DNA from: Bacteroidales bacterium
GTDB taxonomy: Bacteria; Bacteroidota; Bacteroidia; Bacteroidales; Bacteroidaceae
Direction: 5' to 3'
DNA length: 55,633 nucleotides
NCBI GenBank assembly: GCA_015654535.1
Contig: JAATGU010000065.1
Span: 1 to 55,633, forward strand
How positions within the stretch are numbered: position 1 is the stretch's first letter; every line of letters begins with the position of its first letter. This document shows positions 44,766 to 52,744 of the stretch, piece by piece. A model generated the notes under the pieces. It was not told where the DNA came from and made no database searches. It saw only the letters and a program-made list of their open reading frames with translations. A program made the position numbers and the translations under genes.

Positions 44766-47537
44766 TTATTCTACAATAATTAATTTTGAGACTATTTTTT
44801 TTTGAAAGGCTTTAACTTGTAAGAGGTATGTCCCTTTAGCAAGTGTACTTACATCATATTCAGAGCAATTGCCTTCGAACGTTTTCTGTACTTTACCCGT
44901 TAAATCGCAGACTTTAACATCTGAAATTTCAGAGTTACAACCCTCAATTTCAAATTCACCATGAGTAGGATTGGGATAAATTCTTATATTTCCCGAAGTT
45001 TTCACTTCTTTTACACTATTAGCTAATGAACTGGTTACCAAGATATCATCCCATCGGGTAACGGCATTGTAGGTTCTCACACCAACAGAACCGGACGAAA
45101 AGGAAGCATCAGTAAAATTAATCTTTGGAGTTTTCATATCATCTATGTAGATCTTTATGCTTGTTCCTTCAGCTACAACTCTGACCTGATACCACTGATT
45201 GGCTACAATATCCATTGCCACAGTTTTCAGAGAGCTCCACCCACCGTTGGCTTTACCCAAGACTATATTTTTATTTGCAGCACTTATACCCAAATAATAA
45301 CCATTATATTCATCAGCACCCAATGAGAATTTGCGGGCTCTGAACATAATTCCACCATCACCGACATTCCCCACTTGTATTTTGGCATCGTAAGTGAAAT
45401 CAGAAAAGGAGGTTGATGATTGTATTGATTTCGAACCAGGGCGACCTTCTACGTTAGTTGCAACATATTCTCCATTTTGCACTAAAAAGCTACCGCCATA
45501 ATTAACCCAGTCAACCTGATCACCATCTGTGAAGTCATCTTGAAAAGTTGTTGTTACTTTATTTGGTGTACCGACCACGGGCAAACAGGTTACTCTGAGA
45601 TTTTCTGAACCAAAGGGAACTAAAGTTATTTGTTCAGTCGTTTCGTTTGTTTCAACAGGACCATAAGGTGGATCGCAAGCGAACAGACCATTGAAGGCAT
45701 ATTCCCACGATGGAATTTTTTTTGCGCCAATGGTTAAAGTCACTGGAGTAGTTGCTTGGACAAATGGATTTTCCGGCATGATCCCTTTATTAACTTGAAT
45801 TGATGCTTCGGGATTGCTTTTATTTAAAACAAGTGCATAATTCCAATTTGAAAGTGGTAAAACTTCGTATTCTTTAAAACCATTTCCAAAATCATTTCGT
45901 GCTACCCAGTTTTCTTTAATTTCAAGAGAATAGACAAGTGGGCCTCGCTCAACACTAACTGAATTATTTACCTCATCGTTTAATTTTAGATGCATTGGAA
46001 GATGCATTACTACCTTATCATTATTGCTCCAAGTACGATTTATACTAAAAAACTGCCCCGATTTAATATCATTTTGCGAAACACCATTTACCTCTATTTG
46101 GGGATTTTCACACCAGGCAGGTATACGCAATTTTAGCGGAAAATCAACTGATTGTGTAGTTGTTAAAATGAAATTCAGTTGTTTATCGAAAGGATAGTTA
46201 GTTTCTTCATTAATTGTGACATCAACTCCGTTTCCGACTTTTGCTGTCAGATGACTGGGACCGTAAGCCATCGCCGCCAGACCATTATCATTAGTGGCAG
46301 CCCACATTGTTTTTACGAAATAAGGCCAACCCATATGAAAATTGAAGCGACAACATCCGTAACCTGACCAGGCACCAGGCAACAATGCATTATCGTACTC
46401 TTGTGCAAAATTGTAGTTCCCGTATTGACTTTTCACCTGATTAGCCTGTGTGTAATATTGCAATCCTTTTATATCTTTACTCAACCCTCCCGGTAATGCA
46501 TTGAAAGCCAATTTTTCCAACTGATCGCCAATAGAAACATCACCTAATATTATTTGTGCCGTTTCACAACTTTGCATCTGCTCAACAATGCTACACATCT
46601 CAAGACCTGTCATTGCAGATTTACCTCCTACCATCTCATTTCCTGATTGCATTCCCTCCGGCTGGCCATGATCGCACAATAAATGCTCCCGCCCCAGTGT
46701 GAATGCTTCTTTGTCGGCTATAGTTTGCGATTTTTGGTAATAGATAGCCGGCATTTTCATAGCCTGTGAAACGTTCACATTATGTTTAGGCTGAAAGTCG
46801 GATTCAAAGTACATGAATTTGTTGTTGGTCAGAATATCAGTCCAATCATAAACTTGGTTTTTAAGTTTATCGGCAAGAGTAAGTAGAAAAGAGTCTCCTG
46901 TGTGGTTGTAAAGCCAAAAAATTATCTCAATATTGTCTCCTGCACGTGACTTTGACCACGAAGAAAGAGGGCGGCTATCAATATTATTAAGCTGGTATTG
47001 AAAATACTTTGTCATAAATGGAATGACTCGGGCGTCACTTGTCGCATCATAAAAATCGCGAATCGCATACAGCATGGGCATACGCGCCCACCAATCATTA
47101 TTGCCGGCAGGACCGAAATATCCATCAGCTTGCTGACTATTTAAAGACCAATTGATCCATTTTCCGGCTTTTGCAATCAGAGCATCATCCTGTAACGTAT
47201 ACGCCAATGCGACTAAACCCTTTACATAATACGGAACTCGTTCCCAACTATCACCGGTCCCACCCAACCAATCGCTCTTAGAGCCTAAGTCTTCTGAAGA
47301 ATTGTACAAATCCTCTGCAAAACCGGTCAATCCATTCTTCTGTAGCTCCAGTTGCTTGAGTAGCCAACCATCCGCTTTTACTACACTAAGAGGCAACGGA
47401 GTAAACGGTGTCTCAATCAGTGGTGACTGGTTTGTTACATAGTTTTTGTTCCCTGTCACAACTGAAAGGACTGTTTGTCCAAATATTGTTAACGGAACGC
47501 AACAAAAAGGCATAATAAATATCAATTTCCAGTTCAT
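44766..47537 (-). CDS. GH127-like (DUF1680) enzyme with laminin-G-like module and C-terminal sorting-type tail
   Basis: 923 aa. The signal peptide (MPFCCVPLTIFGQT) resembles that of the GLUG protein at 52745. The catalytic part (about 40-560) keeps the zinc motif of the family: E313 and C315 in GLEMCSIVEQM and C395/C396 in YGCCRFNFHMGWP. Residues about 640-825 form a concanavalin-like binding module (DFTDGDQVDWVNYGGSF, GGIMFRARKF, WYQVRVVAEGTSIKIYID). The end (about 835-923: RIYPNPTHGEFEIEG, KVCDLTGKVQKTF, LAKGTYLLQVKA) is a type-A sorting domain as used by type IX secretion. First gene of the leftward arm of locus C. Confidence 0.85.
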   Translation of the reverse strand: MNWKLIFIMPFCCVPLTIFGQTVLSVVTGNKNYVTNQSPLIETPFTPLPLSVVKADGWLLKQLELQKNGLTGFAEDLYNSSEDLGSKSDWLGGTGDSWERVPYYVKGLVALAYTLQDDALIAKAGKWINWSLNSQQADGYFGPAGNNDWWARMPMLYAIRDFYDATSDARVIPFMTKYFQYQLNNIDSRPLSSWSKSRAGDNIEIIFWLYNHTGDSFLLTLADKLKNQVYDWTDILTNNKFMYFESDFQPKHNVNVSQAMKMPAIYYQKSQTIADKEAFTLGREHLLCDHGQPEGMQSGNEMVGGKSAMTGLEMCSIVEQMQSCETAQIILGDVSIGDQLEKLAFNALPGGLSKDIKGLQYYTQANQVKSQYGNYNFAQEYDNALLPGAWSGYGCCRFNFHMGWPYFVKTMWAATNDNGLAAMAYGPSHLTAKVGNGVDVTINEETNYPFDKQLNFILTTTQSVDFPLKLRIPAWCENPQIEVNGVSQNDIKSGQFFSINRTWSNNDKVVMHLPMHLKLNDEVNNSVSVERGPLVYSLEIKENWVARNDFGNGFKEYEVLPLSNWNYALVLNKSNPEASIQVNKGIMPENPFVQATTPVTLTIGAKKIPSWEYAFNGLFACDPPYGPVETNETTEQITLVPFGSENLRVTCLPVVGTPNKVTTTFQDDFTDGDQVDWVNYGGSFLVQNGEYVATNVEGRPGSKSIQSSTSFSDFTYDAKIQVGNVGDGGIMFRARKFSLGADEYNGYYLGISAANKNIVLGKANGGWSSLKTVAMDIVANQWYQVRVVAEGTSIKIYIDDMKTPKINFTDASFSSGSVGVRTYNAVTRWDDILVTSSLANSVKEVKTSGNIRIYPNPTHGEFEIEGCNSEISDVKVCDLTGKVQKTFEGNCSEYDVSTLAKGTYLLQVKAFQKKIVSKLIIVE

Positions 47538-47610
47538 GTTTTTTATAAAGTATTAGATAGAATAACGCAAAGGTTTAACTTAGTATTTTATTAACACTAA
47601 ATATTAAATA

Positions 47611-47716
47611 CAAATTTATAAAGAAGCAAATTAAAAAATGTTACTATACTTGACAAAAAAGTATCCTAAGTAACTTTTGGTCATTTAAGATACAATTTTG
47701 ATCGATTAGGATACAA
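47611..47716 (-). promoter_or_regulatory. Locus C cis module, left copy (direct repeats plus -7 box)
   Basis: Minus strand: TTGTATCCTAATCG (47703-47716) and TTGTATCTTAAATG (47682-47695) spaced 21 bp apart, an inverted TTAGGATAC half-site (47661-47669), then TAAATTTG (47611-47618) as -7 box. No TTTG -33 box lies at the normal distance, which fits an activator-dependent promoter. About 85 of 106 positions match the right copy at 52539-52644 without gaps (by eye). Probable operator of the HTCS at 48043. Confidence 0.7.
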
Positions 47717-47939
47717 ACTTTATCAAAAAGAGAGAACTCTTATTCAACATTAATTTAATATAGAATTGTTTGATATCTCGCCCCGTCTATTTATAGTTTT
47801 TTTATAGTAACAAAATAGAAGCTGTATTTTTTACTTTTTTATGAAATAGTTGGCTGTTTATGTTGTATTTCCCTTGTATTTTTGATTTTTTTTAGAAAAA
47901 AGAATAATTTAATTAAAATAAATAAATGGATAAAGTTTC

Positions 47940-47970
47940 TTTGCTGATAATTATTTAGTTCATATCTTTG
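47940..47970 (+). promoter_or_regulatory. Promoter of the locus C HTCS gene
   Basis: TTTG (47940-47943), 19-bp spacer, TATCTTTG (47963-47970), an exact consensus fit. Transcription should start near 47977, about 66 nt before the ATG. A constitutive promoter for the sensor is usual for HTCS genes. Confidence 0.75.
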
Positions 47971-48042
47971 TTTGGAAAACATGTTTTGATGAACGAACGT
48001 TTGCTGAAACATGACTTTTGTTAAATCAAAACCAAGTGTATT

Positions 48043-51000
48043 ATGAGCCCTCAAAAGCATGGACTATTCCTTTTATTGATTCTACTGTTTCAAGTAAATA
48101 TATCCTTTGTAAATGCATCTTATAATTTACGCAAGTTAGATAATAAGGATGGACTATCTAATAGTGCAGTGCTATATATACATCAGGATCATAACGGATT
48201 TATGTGGTTTGGTACTTATGATGGCTTAAATATGTATGATGGTAAAAACATTCAGGTTTACCGTCTTGAATTTGGTGACAAGCATAGTCTTTCCAGCAAT
48301 ATAATTCAAAGAATTGCTGACGCAGATAATGATTGTTTGTGGATATCCACCTATTTAGGAGTGAATAAATTCTCTCTTCGTCAACGCAAAGTAGTAGAAA
48401 CTTATACTCAGTATAGAGATTCTTGCAGGATGGCTTCAAATAAAGAAGGGTTAACGTGGTTAGTAGGAAAAAGGAATTATTTATCATACTATGATACTGA
48501 TACACATTGTTTCCGGGAGCTTCCTTTAAAAGGCATTAGTCCCGGAGATATTGAAACACTCTTTTTAGATGAAAATAAAGTTCTTTGGATCTTCACTTCA
48601 AAAAATAAGATTTGGAATATTACTTCTAATTATCCCCAGGAAAAGGATTTCAAAAAAGTGCGTTTACACGTACAGAATGCTTTCATTCATAATGTGGCTA
48701 TTCAAGATGTATTTTATGGAAATGGATTTATTCATTTTGTGGATATACATGGTATGTTGTTCGTTTATGACATCGCCCGAAAGAAAAAAAGTTTTATTCG
48801 TGACATGAATCCTTTGATTAGAAAATATGGGGCAATCTCATCGATCGTATCTTATCATTACGATGTTCTAGTCGCTTTTAAAGGGAACGGGACCATAAAA
48901 CTAGTTGCGAACAAGCAATATCAGGAAGAAATCATCGAAATGAATACCGGTGTATTTTATATGTATAAGGACGACAATCAAGATGTGGTATGGATTGGGT
49001 CTGATGGGCAAGGGGCTCTTATGTATTATAAAGATCAGGAAATGTTTGGTAGTATCATGCTAAACTGGTTGCCACTAAGAGTAACTAAACCTGTACGGTC
49101 TATATATACGGATAAATACAATAATCTTTGGTTTGGAACTAAAGGTGACGGAGTTATCCGTGTGCGTGACTATGATAAGGTGCCAAAGGATAGAATCCCT
49201 TTGGCTAATATTTCTCATTACACAACAGAGTCTGGTCTATCAAATAATCAAGTCTATGCATTAGTGGGGAGCCGGTTTAAGAATATTCTTTGGATGGCTT
49301 CGGATGGTCCGGGACTTTCTTACTTCTCTTATGCAGATAATAAAGTTCATTCTGTAATTAATAAAACCAGAGTTAGTATAAATTATGTGCATTCTTTATA
49401 TGAGGAAAATGATACTACCTTGTGGATGGCTACCGCGGGTAAAGGGTTACTGAAAGTTGTTATCCAAGGAAATTCACCATCAATCCGAGTCAGGTCAATT
49501 CGCTATTTTGTATTTCAAAAAGGCCCTAGTGTTTCTAATGAATTCTTTTCCATGGCAAATGATGGCAAATCAACGATCTGGGTTGGCAGCCGTGGAGGTT
49601 ATGGAGTCATACGTTTTGATACAAAGACAAACAAGTATAAGTTTATCTCACTAAATGATGAAAATGTCTCTGCCATTAATGATATATTATGTGTCTATCT
49701 GAGCAATGACTCTACTTTTTATTTCGGTTCGAGTTCCGGATTAACTAAGATGCAATTTTATTCCGATGGACGTTCTTATTTGAAAAATGTGAATGGCAGG
49801 AATGGTTTTTTAAATGATATGATCCATGGTATACTTGAAGATGATAACGGATGCATCTGGTTAAGTACCAATAAGGGATTGATAAAATATAACCCTCAAA
49901 ATAATTTCTCTCATAACTATTATTATAGAGAAGGGTTAACTGTAGTTGAATTTAGTGATGATGCCTATTATCATTGTCCTTATACAGGAAGACTTTTTTT
50001 TGGAGGCATCAATGGATTATCTTGGGTTGAACCCGGTGTGATTGATCATACAGGCTTTTCTCCGAAAGTTTTTTTTACAGGATTAAGGATTTCTGGTGAA
50101 AAGAAAAATATCTATGATTATTTGGTTGGCGATGACAAACACCTTGAACTACCTGCAAAAGTAAATTCATTTGCTGTTTCATTTGTTGCGCTTGATTATA
50201 TAAATGGTCCTAATTTTGAATATTCTTATTTTCTTGAAAATTATAGTACGGAGTGGACGGATTCTCACAGCTTGAATGAAGCCACTTTTACTGATTTACC
50301 TTCTGGTCATTATGTATTAAAAGTAAAATATAAGAGTGATGTGTTTGATTCGGAGACTAAATACTATACATTGCCCATTACAATCCTCTATCCTTGGTAT
50401 TTAACCACAGTGGCGCGCATAATCTATTCTATCCTCTTTATCTTATTATGTTCATATATTATATTGCTTATAATGAGAAAGATAAAAGAGAAAAGACAAG
50501 ATTTGGTTCATAAGCTACAGGAGCAAAAGAAAGAAGAATTATATGATGCTAAACTTAAATTTTTCACCAATATAACGCATGAATTTTGTACTCCGCTAAC
50601 ACTTATACATGGCATTTGCGAGCGCATTCTGTCCTATAATAAATCAGATGCGTATATACAGAAATATGCTACGGTTTTACTGAACAATGCCAAACATCTG
50701 AATAAACTGATACAGGAAATTATTGATTTTAGAAAAATTGAAGAGGCAGGGTTCGGTCTTTCCCATATTGAGAAAGTATCTATATCAGAGCTTGTGGCCG
50801 ATCAGGTGATGTCTTTTACAGAGGCTGCCGAACGAAGTAATATTACTTTTGAAGTGAAAGTTCCCGATGAATTATACTGGAATACGGATATCTCTTGCAT
50901 GAATAAGATTTTAATTAATTTAATTTCAAATGCTTTTAAATATACTCCTGAAGGTGGAAACATTAAAGTAACGATATCTGTTGAAGGGGAAACTCTCAAA

Positions 51001-52116
51001 GTTTTAGTTTACAATACAGGGAAAGGCATAGAAAAGGAGAAGTTAGGATTGATATTTGACCGGTATCGAATTCTGGATAACATGGATAAAAATGCCTACC
51101 GGGATATTGCGTCGAGAAATGGACTTGGATTAGCTATCTGTTATAGTATGGTTCAGCTATTACATGGACAAATTGAAGTGAAAAGTGAAATTGATAAATA
51201 TACTGAGTTTTTAGTCGATTTTCCATTATTGCCTATTACTGATTCTTTGTCCCAATCGCTAGTAAAGCAAGATGAAGTGTTAAGTAATTCAGATACTATA
51301 AATGTGCAAATAGAAAAGGAAGATGAGCAGTTTTCATTGAAGCCGGCCATATTAGTCATTGATGATAATAAGGATATTGTTTGGCTGGTTTCGGATATCT
51401 TATCTACTGATTATAGAGTACTGAAAGCATATGATGCAAAAGAGGCTTTGGATATACTTGAAAAGCAAACTCCTGTATTGATTATTACTGATATTATGAT
51501 GCCCGGAACGGATGGTTTTGACCTGACTAAACAAATCAGAGCAAATAAATATACCTGCACCATTCCTCTGATTATAATCTCTGCCCGTAATACGGAAGAG
51601 GATCAGGTAAAAGGTTTGGCAAATGGTGCAGATGCCTATTTGACCAAACCGTTTTCGTCTTCCATACTCCGAGGCTTGGTTGATCGCCTTGTCTCTAATA
51701 AACAAGTGTTGAAAACATATTATAATTCTCCCGAAAGTGCTTACGAACTATCCGATGGACAATGGATGCACCAAGATGATAAAGACTTTTTGGAATCAGT
51801 GATGAAGATCGTTAAAGAGAATATTGATAAGGAATCTTTAGGACCAGAACTCGTTGCTGAAGAAATGGGATTGAACACGAGAAGGTTTTATCGGAAATTT
51901 AAAGAAGTATCTCAATTGTCTCCAAGTGATTTTATTAAAGATTATCGTTTTTCTTATGCGGCCAAATTATTAGTTTCCACAAATATTTCCATTCAGGAAG
52001 TTATTTATAAGGTGGGGATCATGAACAGATCCTATTTCTACCGGGAATTCTCTAAAAAGTTCAATATGACTCCAAGAGAATATCGCCTATTAAAGAAGGA
52101 AGACTCCAATAACTAA
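48043..52116 (+). CDS. Hybrid two-component system regulator (HTCS), locus C
   Basis: 1357 aa. Signal peptide (LFLLLILLFQVNISFVNA), periplasmic propeller repeats (about 28-700, with DHNGFMWFGTYDGLNMYD), Y_Y_Y domain (about 705-785), membrane helix (about 791-812), kinase with H846, ATPase boxes NLISNAFKYTPEGG, NTGKGI and GLGLAICYSM, a receiver with D1150 in ITDIMMP, and an AraC-type DNA-binding domain at the C-terminus. The H-box reads THEFCTP with Cys849 where Arg is usual, and the G1 box has Asn991 for Asp. Flanked by two arms that carry the same 106-bp upstream module, which it probably binds. Confidence 0.95.
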   Translation: MSPQKHGLFLLLILLFQVNISFVNASYNLRKLDNKDGLSNSAVLYIHQDHNGFMWFGTYDGLNMYDGKNIQVYRLEFGDKHSLSSNIIQRIADADNDCLWISTYLGVNKFSLRQRKVVETYTQYRDSCRMASNKEGLTWLVGKRNYLSYYDTDTHCFRELPLKGISPGDIETLFLDENKVLWIFTSKNKIWNITSNYPQEKDFKKVRLHVQNAFIHNVAIQDVFYGNGFIHFVDIHGMLFVYDIARKKKSFIRDMNPLIRKYGAISSIVSYHYDVLVAFKGNGTIKLVANKQYQEEIIEMNTGVFYMYKDDNQDVVWIGSDGQGALMYYKDQEMFGSIMLNWLPLRVTKPVRSIYTDKYNNLWFGTKGDGVIRVRDYDKVPKDRIPLANISHYTTESGLSNNQVYALVGSRFKNILWMASDGPGLSYFSYADNKVHSVINKTRVSINYVHSLYEENDTTLWMATAGKGLLKVVIQGNSPSIRVRSIRYFVFQKGPSVSNEFFSMANDGKSTIWVGSRGGYGVIRFDTKTNKYKFISLNDENVSAINDILCVYLSNDSTFYFGSSSGLTKMQFYSDGRSYLKNVNGRNGFLNDMIHGILEDDNGCIWLSTNKGLIKYNPQNNFSHNYYYREGLTVVEFSDDAYYHCPYTGRLFFGGINGLSWVEPGVIDHTGFSPKVFFTGLRISGEKKNIYDYLVGDDKHLELPAKVNSFAVSFVALDYINGPNFEYSYFLENYSTEWTDSHSLNEATFTDLPSGHYVLKVKYKSDVFDSETKYYTLPITILYPWYLTTVARIIYSILFILLCSYIILLIMRKIKEKRQDLVHKLQEQKKEELYDAKLKFFTNITHEFCTPLTLIHGICERILSYNKSDAYIQKYATVLLNNAKHLNKLIQEIIDFRKIEEAGFGLSHIEKVSISELVADQVMSFTEAAERSNITFEVKVPDELYWNTDISCMNKILINLISNAFKYTPEGGNIKVTISVEGETLKVLVYNTGKGIEKEKLGLIFDRYRILDNMDKNAYRDIASRNGLGLAICYSMVQLLHGQIEVKSEIDKYTEFLVDFPLLPITDSLSQSLVKQDEVLSNSDTINVQIEKEDEQFSLKPAILVIDDNKDIVWLVSDILSTDYRVLKAYDAKEALDILEKQTPVLIITDIMMPGTDGFDLTKQIRANKYTCTIPLIIISARNTEEDQVKGLANGADAYLTKPFSSSILRGLVDRLVSNKQVLKTYYNSPESAYELSDGQWMHQDDKDFLESVMKIVKENIDKESLGPELVAEEMGLNTRRFYRKFKEVSQLSPSDFIKDYRFSYAAKLLVSTNISIQEVIYKVGIMNRSYFYREFSKKFNMTPREYRLLKKEDSNN

Positions 52117-52194
52117 AGAGAATCTTAGTGAAACCGTATAATATGACCGTGAAATTACCTCTTCAAAAAAACAAAAACTTCAAGACGTTTTTAG

Positions 52195-52300
52195 GGGGGT
52201 AGGAGAGGCGTACCTTCTGAAACGCCCTGTAGATCGGGGTGACAAACTTTATCCCAAGCCCTATAAAAGAACTCTTTTTAGGTAGTTTGTCACCACCTCA
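52195..52300 (+). other. Structured GC-richer element after the HTCS gene
   Basis: A short stem GGCGT/ACGCC (52207-52211 with 52222-52226) is followed by an 11-bp perfect inverted repeat GGTGACAAACT/AGTTTGTCACC (52238-52248 with 52284-52294, 35-nt loop). Base composition differs from the AT-rich surroundings. It may be the HTCS terminator region, a small RNA or a relic repeat; not assigned. Confidence 0.4.
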
Positions 52301-52354
52301 GTATTTATTACCCTACATCTATCTGTTTATCTATACAGTGATATAGATACGTTT

Positions 52355-52428
52355 TTGTACAAAATAAAGCATTGTTTTGTACAAGAGAAAAGATTGTTCT
52401 GTACAAATAAAATCTTTCTCTTGTACAA
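52355..52428. repeat. 22-bp-phased array of four TTGTACAA palindromes
   Basis: TTGTACAA at 52355, 52377 and 52421 and CTGTACAA at 52399: four 8-bp palindromes at exactly 22-bp steps, all facing the same side of the helix. The spacers differ except for a shared ATTGTT before copies 2 and 3. It lies 111 bp upstream of the locus C cis module and could be an operator array. Confidence 0.75.
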
Positions 52429-52538
52429 GAAATAAAAGAAAACTCCTATCAAATGAACGAATATCATTGTCAGATAAAAAAAACATTAGTTGCAGAGGTC
52501 TCGAAGACACATTCCATTGATTATTCTGATGATGCATT

Positions 52539-52644
52539 TTGTATCCTAATCGGTCAAAGTTGTATCTTAATCGACCAAGAATTATTTAGGACTCGTTTTT
52601 GTCAGGTACAGTAACATCCCTTAGAGCGCTTCTATATAAGTTTG
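52539..52644 (+). promoter_or_regulatory. Locus C cis module, right copy (direct repeats plus -7 box)
   Basis: TTGTATCCTAATCG (52539-52552) and TTGTATCTTAATCG (52560-52573), 21 bp apart, each followed by a CAA-containing end; then a TTAGGA half-site, a conserved TTTTTGTCA and AGTAACAT stretch, and the -7 box TAAGTTTG (52637-52644). Same length (106 bp) and orientation relative to its gene as the left copy. Probable HTCS operator and promoter of the GLUG gene. Confidence 0.7.
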
Positions 52645-52744
52645 TGCAGAGATTAGTTCTATCACATTCTGTACAATAACAGATACTAATTTCAACCTTT
52701 GTTTTAGTTTTAATTATTTCTAATAACTTAATTTAAAAAGAAAC

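Larger units (their letters stand above)
47538..48042. other. 505-bp divergent regulatory region between the GH127-like gene and the HTCS gene
   Basis: Holds the leftward cis module (47611-47716) and the rightward HTCS promoter (47940-47970). The stretch 47720-47930 is AT-rich with only a minor hairpin (AAGAG/CTCTT near 47735-47752). No gene is seen. Confidence 0.6.
52117..52744. other. 628-bp regulatory region between HTCS and the GLUG gene
   Basis: Contains, in order, a GC-richer structured segment (52195-52300), the TTGTACAA array (52355-52428) and the right copy of the cis module (52539-52644). No reading frame of credible coding quality was seen. Confidence 0.6.

Noticed and set aside
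52355..52428. The TTGTACAA array as a CRISPR
   Set aside because: Repeats are only 8 bp, spacers 14 bp and partly alike, and no cas genes are present.
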